NCBI GenBank assembly: GCA_003255025.1 | Contig: QANY01012059.1 | Location: forward strand, 248,001-312,000 | Direction of reading: 5' to 3' | Length of the DNA: 64,000 nt | Source of the DNA: Datisca glomerata | Lineage: Eukaryota; Streptophyta; Magnoliopsida; Cucurbitales; Datiscaceae | Part shown: positions 53,321-64,000 of the stretch, in pieces | Layout of the letters: every line of letters begins with the position of its first letter | Numbering within the stretch: the stretch's first letter is position 1 | Program-made: the position numbers and the translations under genes | The notes under the pieces: generated by a model | Database searches by the model: none | The model's input: only the letters and a program-made list of their open reading frames with translations | What the model was told of the DNA's origin: nothing

Positions 53321-54343
53321 TAGGAAAAATATAAATTATACCTTTGAACTTTATAGTTGTCAACATTTATAACCTGAACTTCTAGTTTACTCTTTAATTT
53401 TACTTCTTCATCCAAAATTAACCATCCATCCAATTTCAGTAAACAGCCGTTAAGTTCAAAACCGCGCCATTTTATTAAACACCAAAACAGTGCCGCCTCT
53501 CTTTCTCCTCTTCTCCCCTTTTTCCCCAATTGGAAGAAACCCTTCTCCAAAAAGCTAGAGACGAAGTCCAGGTTCATCCCCCGCGCCATGAAAAGTGAAT
53601 GGGACATCATGCATCAAGTCTCTGGAGGTAAGACTCACATGCAATCGCCACACGTTCCTATAGAAAGCCTTGTCCTCAGCATCGGGAAATTCAATAACAT
53701 TTTCGAACGGCAATCTTTCGTCAGTGGCTGAATTAAGAGGTGCTAAACCTTCCTGCCTCAATTGCTCAGTGGACTTTTTCACCCTTGGGAATTCTCGGAC
53801 AGAAGGTCCACATAAAGCCTGAAATATGTTGAGGCTGCCTTACTCTGATCTTTTTTAGGTAGCTAAGTCATACTGTACGCCTCAGTGAATTTTCCGATTT
53901 TAATATAATTGTCAAAGTCCTGAAACATTTTTGTGATAATCGAGTTTTCGTCTGTGCCATATTGAACAATATTCTCAAGCAAATACTTAACATCATCCCC
54001 CGCGCCATGAACCTGGACTTCCCTCGAGCTTTTTGGAGAAGGGTTTCGTCGAGTTGGAGAAAGATGGGAGAAGAAGAGAGAGAGGTAGCCTAAACGGCAT
54101 CGATTTGGTCCTTAATAAAACGGTGTCGTTTTGGACTTAACAACAGTTTGCTGAAATTAGATGAAATGTTAATTTAGATGGAAAATAAAAGTTGAGAGTT
54201 ATAAATGATCAAATTAGAAATTAGATGGACTGTGAATTTAGATAGAATAGTAAAGTTGAGAGCTATAAATGATCAAATTAGAAGTTCAAGTTTAGATATA
54301 AAGGTAACAATGAAGTTCAAGGGTATAAATTATAGTTTTCCCT
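53321..54343. mobile_element. Long-TIR Mutator-like element
   Basis: The left arm (53321 to about 53590) is the diverged reverse complement of the right arm (54343 down to about 53998). Shared inverted blocks include TATAAATTATACC, TTGAACTT, AACCCTTCTCCAAAAAGCT and GTCCAGGTTCATCCCCCGCG. Arms of 270-345 bp around a 400-bp core, with no transposase, fit a pack-MULE type of element. The core reads on the minus strand as ERLPFENVIEFPDAEDKAF and YRNVWRLHVSLTSRDLMHDV, a gene-like piece I cannot assign. No clean 9-bp target duplication was found. Confidence 0.6.
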
Positions 54344-54672
54344 AAAACCTAAGTTCCAACTTCTAAGTAGTGGGAGGTAGGGGTGAAAATTTTGGTACCG
54401 AAATGGTCGGTTAGTTAATATACCTCGGTTCAGTTCGGTTTGAAAAAATATGTGTTTTCAAACCGAACCGAACCAAATATCCCTATGTAAAATGACGTCG
54501 TTTTATATCCTAATATTGTTTATCTCATATACTCTTCAATACGGCGTCTTTTTGAGTATTTAACCCTATATATAAGCTAGATTTTTAGGGTTTTGCTCAT
54601 TTCCACTTATACGACTTCACGATTTTCTCACTTCACCAGTTCACCTCGCGATTTTCTCTCTTTCGCAATGCT

Positions 54673-54930
54673 TCATCTCTGAATTTTTAGGGTTTTCATT
54701 TTTGTTTGAGACTCTGAATCAGTGACATTATTTAACGCCCTATAATCAACACAAAACCTCCACGTTGAATCTTTCTTTTTCACCAACAAAACTGGTGAAG
54801 AGAAAGGGCTTTGGCTTGGCCTTATGACTCCTGACTCAAACATCTCAAAGTCTAGCTTTTCCATTTCAGATTCTGAAGAATAAGGGTATTTGTATGGCTT
54901 CACATTGCTAAAGAAAGCTATGTGTCTTCA
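54673..54930 (-). pseudogene. Ty3/gypsy RT scrap
   Basis: Minus-strand reading [20 protein letters not shown], then [20 protein letters not shown] and [15 protein letters not shown], the N-terminal RT region of Ty3/gypsy elements. It ends abruptly at about 54716. On its upstream side it runs into the gene-like core of the duplicated Mutator-like segment (54943-55140), interrupted by a stop. Confidence 0.85.
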
Positions 54931-54942
54931 TGCCTCACGATT

Positions 54943-55985
54943 GAATGGGACATTATGCATCAAGTCTCTGGAGGTAAGAATCACATGCAATCGTCACACG
55001 TTCCTATAGAAATCCCTGTCCTCAGCATCGAGATATTCGATAACATTTTCAAATGGCAATCTTTCGTCAGTGGCTGAATTAAGAGGTGCTAAACCTTCCT
55101 GCCTCAATTGCTCAGTGGACTTTTTCAACTTTAGGAATTCTCAGACAGAAGGTCCATATAAAGCCTGAAATATGTTGAGGCTACCTTACTCTGAACTTTT
55201 TTAGGTAGCTAAGTCATGCTGTATGCCTTAGTGAATTTTTTGATTTTAATATAATTGTCAAAGTACTTAAACATTTTTGTGATAATCGAGTTTTTGCCTG
55301 TGCCATATTGAACAATATTCTCAAGCAAATACTTAGCATCATCCCCCGCGCCATGAACCTGGACTTCCTCTCGAGCTTTTTAGAGAAGGGTTTCATCGAG
55401 TTGGAGAAAGAGGGGAGAAGAGAGAGAGGTAGCCTAAACGGCATCAATTTGGTCTTTAATAAAATGGTGTCATTTTGGACTTAACGACAGTTTGCTGAAA
55501 TTAGAGGGAATGTTAATTTGGATGGAGAAGTAAAGTTGAGAGCTATAAATGATCAAATTAGAAGTTCAAGTTTATAAATAATGGTAACAATGAAGTTCAA
55601 GGGTATAAATTATAGTTTTCCCTAAAACCTAAGTTCCAACTTCAAATTAGTGGAGGTAGGGGTGAAAATTTTGGTACTGAAATGGTCGGTTAGTTAATAT
55701 ACCTCAGTTCAGTTCGGTTTGAAAAAATATGTGTTTTTGAACCGAACCTAACCCAATATCCCTATGTAAAATGACGTCGTTTTATATCCTAATATTGTTT
55801 ATCTCATATGCTCTTCAATATGGCATCATTTTGAGTATTTAACCAGATATATAATCAGGAGTTTAGGGTTTTGCTTATTTCCACATACATGACTTCGTGA
55901 TTTTCTCACTTCACCAGTTCACCTTCGTGATTTTCTCTCTTTCGCAATGCTTCATCTTTGAATTTTTAGGGTTTTCATTTTTTTA
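54943..55985. repeat. Duplicate of 53594-54715
   Basis: A diverged copy, offset 1349 bp, of the Mutator-like core, its right arm, and the hAT left end with its adjoining leader (ATTTTTAGGGTTTTCATTTTT). Differences are scattered substitutions and small indels. Confidence 0.85.
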
Positions 55986-56798
55986 AGACTCTGAGTCAGT
56001 TTGTTGTCCCTTGCTACTTTTCAAGATCTCTGATTTCTCTCGAGTCTGATCCTCATGATTTCTCTCTTCCCCATCCTTGAATTTTTAGGGTTTTTTATCT
56101 GAGACTCAGAGTCTCCTTCGCGATTTCTCTCATAAGCTCTCTAGGTAATCCTTCATGAATTTCACCCTTCTCTCATCTCTATGTTCTCTAATTTACGTTT
56201 TATTTAAGTTTAGATCTGTAGTGTTTGACTGTAGATCTGTGTTTGAAGCTCATGTTTCTTTGTTCTGTATACTGCTCTTTTATTTGAATCTTTGATATTT
56301 TTTGTTCTGAATTTTTTGTTATGTATACTGCTCAATCATATATTCGTAATATGTATTATGGATTGTATAATGATCTATATTGTATTATGATTTATGTTTG
56401 TTTTATTACAGAACTTCTATATTATGAATTTTTGTTCTAAATTTTGTGTTTTATGAATTTTTTGTTCTGTTTACTGCTCAATCATAGATTCGTAATATGT
56501 ATTATGGACTGTATTATGATATGTACTGTATTGTGATTTATGTTTGTTCTGTTATAGAACTTCTGTATTATGAATTTTTGTTCTAAAATTTTTGTTTCTG
56601 AATTTTTTGTTCTATATACTGCTCAATCATAGATTCGTAATATGTATTATGGACTGTATTATGATCTATATTGTAGTATGATTATGTTTATTCTGTTACA
56701 AAACTTCTATATTATGAATTTTTGTTCTGAATTTTATATTTTAGATCTGTATCTCTCTTTTTTTTTCCAATTAATAGTAAAATTTTGTGTTTTACTAG

Positions 56799-58870
56799 AT
56801 GTCAAATGCTTATGCAGAAGATACTGAAAATGTTGGAGTTAAAGACTTGAAACCTCCAAAGCATAATTCAAGTAAGAGAAAACTTAATCAAGAGCATTCT
56901 GATGTTTGGAATGATTTTTCTAGAATTGAAACTGGGATTCTGATTATGAGAAAGCTGCTTGTAGCAATTGCAAACGTGTGTTATCATGTATTAATGCTAA
57001 TAGTACTTCTAGTTTATGGACTCACTTGAAGAAATGTAAGAAGAACCCTACTAGATTTGCTGACTTGAGGCAAAAAATGTTAGTTTTTACTACTACCAAC
57101 ATAACTAGTGAGAGAGCAAGTGAAAATACATGTACACTCTCTAGTACGACTTTTAATGCTGAGAAATGTAGGATGTTGCTTGCTAGAATGATCATTAAGG
57201 ATGAACCATCCTTTAAGGTGGTAGAGGGTGAAGGGTTTCGTAAGTTTTGTCAGATGATGCAACCTAAGTTTGTTATTCCATCTAGGACAACTGTTGCTAG
57301 AGATTGCTTTAAAGTTTTTTTGTGGGAGAAAGAAAATATGAAAAATGTTGATGCAAATAAGAATCAGAGGTTATGTATTTCCACTGATACTTGGACATCG
57401 GTGCAAAATCTTAGTTGTATGGTAATCACTGCACACTTTATTGACAATGATTGGAAATTGCATAAAAGAATTATTATCTTTGTCCAATTGTTAATCATAT
57501 AAGGGGAGTCAATTGGTATGACTATTGAGAATTATTTGCTTGACTGGGGTATTGAGAGGGTTTTCACAATCACGGTTGATAATGAAAGCGTCAATGATGG
57601 CGCAAACAATTATTTGAGAAAGACGATTAGAAATTGGGGTGGGCATGTATTGGGTGGGGAGTTTATGCATGTTAGATGTTGCGCACATATTCTTAACCTC
57701 ATTGTGCGTGATTCTTTGAAGGACCTCAATGACTCAATCATTCGAATCCGCAATGCGGTGAAATATGTGAGATCTTCTCCCTCTCGATTTCAGAAGTTTA
57801 AGACTTGTATTGAGGCTGAAAAAATAACTGCAAGTAGTATAGTCTTTCTTGATGTTTCAATTAGATGAAATTCCATTTATTTGATGTTGGAGGCAGCTGA
57901 AAAGTATCAAAAGACATTTGAGAGGCTTGGAGAGCAAGATTCACATTATTTGATGGAGCTTCATGGAGATGAGAAGAAACTTGGTCCTCCACTAGATAAG
58001 GATTGGGATAATGCCCGAGACTTGGAAAGCAAGATTCGCATTATTTGATAGAGATTCATGGAGATGAGAAGAAACTTGGTCTTCCACTGGATGAAGATTG
58101 GGATAATACTCATATGTTTATCAAGTTTTTAAAAGTTTTTATGAGGTAATCTTGAGGATTTTTGGTTCTTCAAATGTTACGGCTAATAGGTATTTTAATG
58201 AGGTTTATTTAATGAAAGCATTATTCGAACTTATTCCAAATCAAACAATTTTCTTTTGAAAAAATATGGCAAGTAGCATGAGAGTCAGATATGACAAATA
58301 TTGGGGAGGTTCTGCAAAGGTAAACTATATGGTGTATGTTGTCGTTGTTCTTGATCCACATTTTAAAATGAGATATGTCCAATATTGTGCTGAAGTTTTG
58401 TATGAGCGTGATGTTGCTGCTAATATGAAAAAGAAAGTAGTGTCTACTTTGGAGATGTTGTATGAGGAGTACAAAGCTAAATTTAAGATTAATTTGCAAT
58501 AAAACATGCAACATGTTGGACAATCATCATAATCAGTTAAAATTGAACTTGGAAATGATGATGTAATTCCCGAACCATTTAATATTAATGCGGGATTTGA
58601 TATGGCCATGCTTGAGGAAGATGATTTGAAGGTTAAGAATGGGATTGAAATATACTTTGTTAGAACCTTGTTTAAAACGGGATGAGAGTTTAGATATTCT
58701 TAATTGGTGGAAAATAAACTCTTCAAGATATGAGATTCTTAGCCTTATAGCTAGAGATGTTTTGAAAATTTATATCTCTACAGTTGCATCTGAGTCTGCC
58801 TTTGGTACCAGTGGTCGTATAGTGGATCCAATCCACAGTTCATTGGCTCAAAAATAGTTGAAGATTAGAT
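56799..58870 (+). pseudogene. hAT transposase, decayed
   Basis: Transposase that would cut and paste the surrounding element. The N-terminal BED zinc finger is split by a frameshift near 56940: HSDVWNDFSRIE, then KAACSNCKRVLSC and SSLWTHLKKCKKNP (C-x2-C ... H-x4-C). The conserved middle has FRKFCQMMQPKFVIPSRTTV (57236-57295) and RLCISTDTWTSVQN. Next are WGIERVFTITVDNESVNDGA (57546 on) and RCCAHILNLIVRDSL. The C-terminal dimerisation region ends with ISTVASESAFGTSGRIVDP (58775-58830), the typical hAT signature. At least three frameshifts and several stops make it inactive. A 70-bp internal duplication (ATGGAGATGAGAAGAAACTT) occurs near 57964 and 58058. Confidence 0.9.
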
Positions 58871-59470
58871 CAGGAGTAAGCCGGTGAATATTATTAACCT
58901 CAATGAGACAATTCAAGAATGTGTTGAACTTGATGAAGGTAACTTTCAACTTAGTACTTGTATTACATTTTGTTTTTACAAAATATTTAGTATTCTACAA
59001 GTTTATATTTTTTTCATATTTTTTTAACGGAGTGTTGTAAGTCTGGGATTACTACGGTGACAATATGATATTGGTGGTGGAGATTGAAGAATGAAGAACT
59101 TTATCTTTTTACTTATCACGTTGTTATGTTTCAATAGAACAATACTGTTATGTTTAAAATAGAACAATCTGCCTTACTTCTTATTTTATGTTTATATGTT
59201 GTCTAGTATGATCTGTGACAAATTTGAGATATGAAAGTGTCTAGACATGAATTTTATTTTATGTTTTAAATGTCAATATGATTTGTGAAATTTGATGCTT
59301 TTTAGGTGTCTAAACATGAAAATACACTTCAAAAAATTGTACATAAAATGTTCTGAACCGATGAACTGAATCGAACTGAACCGTGAACACCCCTAGTGGG
59401 AGGAGATTACAATTACATCATAAAAACTAGTTTTTTGACATGTGTATAAAGTTTTTAAAACATCGTTAAT

Positions 59471-59750
59471 GTATAGGGACAACTGCAAAAATGATCAAAT
59501 TTTTAGCTCAAACTACAAAAATGATCAAATTTTAGCTCAAACTAGAAAAATGACTAGAAAAATGACTAGAAAACTTTATTTTTGTAAAAATCGCCAAAAT
59601 AAAGTAAATAATTTATTTACATCGCTGTAATTTGGGTAAATAAATTAATTACTTTGATTTTTGGTCATTTTTGTCGAAAAAAAACTTTCTAGCCAATTTT
59701 TCAGTTTGAGTTGAAAAGCTATCTTTCTTGTCATTTTTCATAATGTATAC
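59471..59750. mobile_element. Fold-back MITE
   Basis: The two halves are inverted copies. GCAAAAATGATCAAATTTTTAG and GCTCAAACTAGAAAAATGAC on the left match the reverse complement of the right (GAAAAATGACAAGAAAGATAG, CTCAAACTGAAAAATTGGCT). The centre pairs as AAAGTAAATAATTTATTTAC with GTAAATAAATTAATTACTTT. A 27-bp tandem unit repeats in the left arm. No coding capacity. The target duplication was not determined. Confidence 0.6.
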
Positions 59751-61228
59751 ATAGAGGAACCCAAAATGCCATTTGGGTCCAAATTCATATGTCCATAATA
59801 AATTCCAAAGATGCCCTAAAACTCCCGATAAGTGACCCACGAAGCAAAACTTACCAAGACGAAAGAGCCACAAAATAATTCAATATGATACTTGAGAAGA
59901 GGACCAAATGGCCTAATTATGAATATAATGTGAACCACATCACCTACGTGATTGAGCAAAACAAGACTCATCTTGTTAATGATAACCGTAAAGAATGAGG
60001 ATACGTTAAAGCCTGCACCAAATAGGCTTCAAACTGAACCATAGGCCAACGTCGAGGCCGAGGAACCTAGCATCTCATTGAATCACTCAGCAGACCTAAT
60101 GGAATCTTACTACAATTCAACAGTGATCAAACCCTTAACCAAGACGAAGACCATTGTAGCAGTTAAGTCCCATCATCATTACCATATTAGATAGATCTCC
60201 TTTGATTCTAGGAAGACGCCTAAGATTTCTTCTATAAGGAGACTCTTGGCCTGCGAATAAGGATGTTGCTTAAACTCCCATAATGCACTCACAAATGGGG
60301 ATATTTACCTAGAACTAGAATATTTACTCGTCCAAATTCAAAAAGAGATATTTGGAGACAAACTAAGATCGTATCTTCAAGCCTATATAAATGATGGTGT
60401 CCTACTATATAAAGAGATCTTTGGAGATAAGCTAAGATCTTATCTTTTCATTCTTCTATTTATTGTATCTTCCTCTCTAAGCTTCATTTCTGCGAGTTTT
60501 TCAATGGTTGTGACTGTAATCGAATTTATTCTAAAGCTCATTATGAGCTAAACCTCTTGCTAGAATGGTTAATGAACTTTGAAGCTTAATTAATAAAGTT
60601 CAATTTGCATATTTCTTGATAGCATTTCATTCAAGTTTTATTAATGCTCACTCTTAATAATTGAATGGCCATCTTTTGTAAGATACTTATTGGATTACGT
60701 TATGGAAAGGTTTAATTCGGTGGATTTACTTGAGTAATACTTGTTGCTTGAATCTTAATGATCCTAGTAATAAGTGAGGGATATAGGCATATATGCTCAC
60801 CTTGTAAGGCAAACAACTGGAATAATTACTCGATAATTTTAATCCAATATTAGCTTCGGATTGAAGTTAATAGCTACAAGGATGGAAATCCATTGCAGAA
60901 ACCTAAGTTGAGGCTAATGCTATTAGGAAGCTATAGATGATTGAATAGATTTAGTTAAGGATATCAACAACAAAGGGATTTAACTATACTGGCTCACTTC
61001 ACCATTGAATACGCATTCATTACTTTGCTTTAATTCATTTCTCTACAAGTGTTACGCTGTTTCATTCCATCTTTGATTAATGCTCTTTTACTTTACTCAA
61101 CTAGATTTGAGCTTGATTTGGTTTATTACCTTATTTTTTATCAATCCCTATGGAGAATGACACACTTATCACTTTATTACTTGTTAATGACATGTGCGCT
61201 TACGTACATATATCAAACAATAAGTTTT
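59751..61228 (+). mobile_element. Probable 5' LTR of the Athila-type element, start unresolved
   Basis: Non-coding DNA directly ahead of the primer site at 61229. Its last part, CAATCCCTATGGAGAATGAC (61142-61161), resembles the conserved 3' segment of Athila LTRs. The left LTR edge could not be placed because the second LTR lies outside the window. A short duplication around 60340-60440 (AAAGAGATATTTGGAGA, AAAGAGATCTTTGGAGA) is visible. Confidence 0.45.
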
Positions 61229-61246
61229 TGGCGTCGTTGCTGGGGA
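61229..61246 (+). promoter_or_regulatory. Primer-binding site, tRNA-Asp type
   Basis: TGGCGTCGTTGCTGGGGA differs at two positions from TGGCGCCGTTGCCGGGGA, the complement of the tRNA-Asp 3' end used by Athila elements to prime minus-strand DNA. Its place, just ahead of gag, fits. Confidence 0.8.
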
Positions 61247-61426
61247 TTGAGTGAAAAACTTAGTTACTTAGATCAAATTAAATCTAATTAGTGAGCTATT
61301 GTTTTGAAAAAATTTCTACTACCTTGTTGCAGGAAATTGGACTTCATTTAATGCGTAGGCAACAATTACTCGACTTCATTTAATGCGTAGGAAAAGAGCA
61401 TAGAGGATTAGCTGCAGTGAGAGAGA

Positions 61427-64000
61427 TGGCATCTAATAAAGAATGAGTGGTTTTAAATGATACCCATAGTCAAAATGTCAACTAAGCTAATAATAGTGAT
61501 TGTTGATGATAGAGTTAGGTCAATTAGGGATTATGCTAATCTTACGCCTCAAACAATGAAACTTGGAATAGTGATGTCAAAGATCCAAGCTTCATGGTTT
61601 TAGTTGAAGCTTGTCATGTTTCAAATGTTGCAAACTGTAGGGCAATTCAATGGTCTGCCCATTGAAGACCCTCACTTGTACGTCTGGCTTTTCATGGAAG
61701 TCAGTGATGCCTTTAAAATTCATGGAGTTTCAGGGGATGTCTTGGGGATAAGGTTGTTTCCTTACTCATTAAATGATAGAGCTAGAGCCTGGCTAAATTC
61801 TCTACCCCCAAATTCAATTAGCAATTGGAATTGAGAAGTATTTTTTACCTATAAAGAAAGCTAAGTTGAGAAATAAAATTACATCATTTCATCAATTGGA
61901 GGATGAATCTTTATCTGAGGCATGAATGATTCAAGGAGTTGTTAAGAAAATGTCCACATCATGGTATCCCACATTGCATGCAGATGGAAACTTTCAATAA
62001 TAGGTTAAATTCTTCTACAAGATTGATGGCTGATGCTTCAACAAATGGAGTTATTTTATCTAAGTCTTATAATAAAGCTTATAATATTTTGGAAAGTATA
62101 GCAAGAAACAACTATCAATAGCCAACCTCTAAAGCAACAACAAGTAAGAGAGTTGGAGGGATACATGATGTATATGTTATGATAACCTTGACAACTCAGG
62201 TATCTTCATTGACTAATATGATCAAGAACTTGAATATGGCATATTCATCAAATCAAAACCAAAATCAAGTAATGCAACAATCTGTGAACTAAGTGGTGGA
62301 TGTATTTTGTGTTTATTATGGGAAAGAGCATTTGTTTGAAAGTTGTTCAGGAAATCTAGCTTCAGTGAACTATGTGGAATTGTAACAGAAATAACAACAA
62401 CAACCCTTACTTTAATACCTACAATCCTAGCTACAGTCAACACCCTAATTTTTCTTGGAGTAACTAAAGTGCAGGACCATCAAACTCACAAAGTACACCA
62501 ACTTGGCTTTGCAATACAATCTCAAGTCCAGAATGAATCAGTCTATAATGATTTGGAGTCTGGCAACTTCCCTCTGGAACTTAGAAAATTAGGTATGACA
62601 ATTAGCTAATGCATTGAACACTAGACCTCAAGGCACTTTATCCAGCAATATTGAGAATCCTAGAAGAGATGGGAAGGAGCAATGCAAGGCATTACATTTG
62701 GAAAAGTGGCGGCACAACCAAGTGATAAACCATAAGTGCACTGGAAAATAGAGGTAAGAAAGCAAGTCAAACAAGAACAATGGCAGAACAGACTATTACT
62801 ACAGCACCCCAACCTGTAGAACAAATAGTGGCAGACAGAGTAGAGAGGCCTTTGCCCCCATTTCCTCAATGGCTACAAAAGAAGAAGTTAGATGGTCATT
62901 TCAACAAATTCCTGGATATGTTGAAACACTTTCATATAAAATATACCTTTGGTAGAAGCCATGCAACATATGCCAAACTATGTCAAGTTTAAGAATACAT
63001 CTTAACCAAAAAGAGAAGGTTAGGGGAATTTGAGATTGTAGCTTTAACACATGAATGCATCTTGATTTTACAGAACAAGCTTCCACCTAAGCTTAGAGAT
63101 ACTGTGAGTTTTACCATCCCATGTACAATTTCCAGGACTTATTATGGAATAGCTTTATGTGACTTAGGAGCAAGTATCAACTCAATGTCACTGTCCATTT
63201 TCAGGATGTTGGGAATAGTGGAAGCTAGGCCTACAACTATCACCTTGCAGTTGGCTGATAGATCTTATGTGTATCTAGAAGGGAAGATAGAAGATGTACC
63301 AATGCAGGTGGATAAGTTCATATTTTCTAGCAGATTTTATAATTCTGGATTATGAGGCAGACAGAAAAGTACATATAATACTTAGAAGACCCTTTTTGGC
63401 TATTAGCAGGACAACCATTGATGTCTATAAGGGAGAACCCACCATGAGGGTCAATGACCAAAAAGAATGTGCAGCCATAACTGTTATGGACTCTATAATG
63501 ATGGAGGATTTGTGCATTAGCTGTAATAGAACCACCCATATAGGGGTGACTTTTGAAACTTTAGGAGAAGGTAGCAGTGATGAAGAAGAAATGAAGTCAC
63601 ATGGTTAGATATTAAACAGCCTTTCCCAAGGTTTGGAAAAAAAATTGAGTCATTTACAACTATGTGAGAAGAAATTCAAGCCATAATTGCCTTCCATTGA
63701 ATAACCACGTATGCTGGAGCTCAAACCTTTCCCATCCCATTTGAAGTATGCTTACCTTGGTGAGAACAGTATTTTACTAGTTATCATTTTTTCTTCTTTG
63801 AGTAGTGAGAATGAGAAACTGTTGTTTGAAGTATTAGGAAGATATAAGATAGCTATTGGCTAGTTGATGGCTGATATAAAAGGTATAAGCCCCCTATATG
63901 TATGCATAAGATATTACTTGAAGAAGGAATTGGCAACTCCATTGAGTAATAGAGGAGATTAAATCTCATCATGAAGGAGGTTATATAAAAAGAGATCATC
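61427..64000 (+). pseudogene. Athila-type gypsy gag-protease-RT remnant
   Basis: Gag starts near ATGGCATCTAATAAA (61427). Core gag: VGQFNGLPIEDPHLYVWLFM, then EVSDAFKIHGVSGDVLGIRL and FPYSLNDRARAWLNSLPP (61630-61812). A KCPHHGIPHCMQMETFNNRL piece follows (61945-62005). A zinc-knuckle-like VYYGKEHLFESC is near 62312-62347. Then come PPFPQWLQKKKLDGHFNKFL (62853-62912), the aspartic protease with CDLGASINSMSLS (63158-63196) and ILRRPFLAISRTTIDVYKGE (63378-63437). RT begins near 63715 (LELKPFPSHLKYAYLGEN, then AIGLMADIKGI). Stops and frameshifts recur; the element runs off the right edge. Confidence 0.88.

Larger units (their letters stand above)
54378..59395 (+). mobile_element. hAT DNA transposon with a duplicated left end
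   Basis: The outer ends are TAGGGGTGAAAATTTTGG at 54378 and, inverted, TAGGGGTGTTCACGGTTC ending at 59395. A perfect 8-bp target duplication, gtgggagg, lies at 54370-54377 and 59396-59403. A second left end with the same TAGGGGTG start occurs at 55657, preceded by a decayed duplication (agtggagg). Subterminal GGTTCGGTT motifs are present. Segment 53594-54715 and segment 54943-55985 are about 1349 bp apart and nearly identical, so flank plus left end was duplicated into the element. A gypsy RT scrap (54716-54930) lies at the junction. Confidence 0.8.

Overview
This is an AT-rich stretch of plant nuclear DNA. Two multi-exon genes with consensus splice sites lie in a sea of degraded transposable elements. 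The gene families (a plant CPP/TCX DREAM-type protein and a plant casein kinase I-like kinase) and the Copia, Athila/Tat, plant L1 and hAT lineages point to a flowering plant, probably a eudicot. The species cannot be fixed from the sequence. There is one ambiguous base (N at 19255), no CRISPR array, no rRNA or tRNA gene, and no bacterial-style operon.

Layout. 1-5119: a minus-strand Ty1/copia element (leader, gag, protease, integrase, start of RT), cut by the left edge. 5120-8620: a plus-strand L1-type LINE pseudogene, split by a 1.6-kb Mutator-like insertion with a 10-bp target duplication. 9040-14274: gene 1 on the minus strand, a TCX5/6-like CXC-domain protein (8 exons modelled), with two E2F-type sites upstream. 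15151-31655: the wreck of one minus-strand copia element, opened by several insertions: two Helitron-like elements in its 3' LTR, a large gypsy LTR-derived element (itself holding LINE and Tat-gypsy debris), a plus-strand copia with an extra LTR, and a 1.2-kb non-autonomous hAT with a perfect 8-bp target duplication. 31656-35230: a Tat-like gag wreck between two LTR-like repeats. 35230-39950: AT-rich, mostly featureless, with a third Helitron-like element.

40278-45584: gene 2 on the minus strand, a casein kinase I-like Ser/Thr kinase. All 14 exons join in frame to give 426 codons. A tRNA-derived SINE with a perfect 20-bp target duplication sits in one intron. 46000-53090: repeat-rich DNA with degenerate minisatellites, palindromic GGCGTTTGGG units and a TACGTAATTGGTGAACCCC array. 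53321-59403: a long-TIR Mutator-like element next to a decayed autonomous hAT transposon whose left end was duplicated together with its flank. 59471-59750: a fold-back MITE. 61229-64000: an Athila-type gypsy element (tRNA-Asp-type primer site, gag, protease, start of RT) running off the right edge.

The two host genes are not an operon and do not obviously work together. Gene 1 is expected to be a nuclear cell-cycle repressor and gene 2 a constitutive kinase. I did not find a convincing undescribed biological system. The points most worth following are the nested insertion history with readable target duplications, the possible frame break in gene 1, the E2F sites on its promoter, the family of Helitron-like elements, and the hAT left-end duplication.
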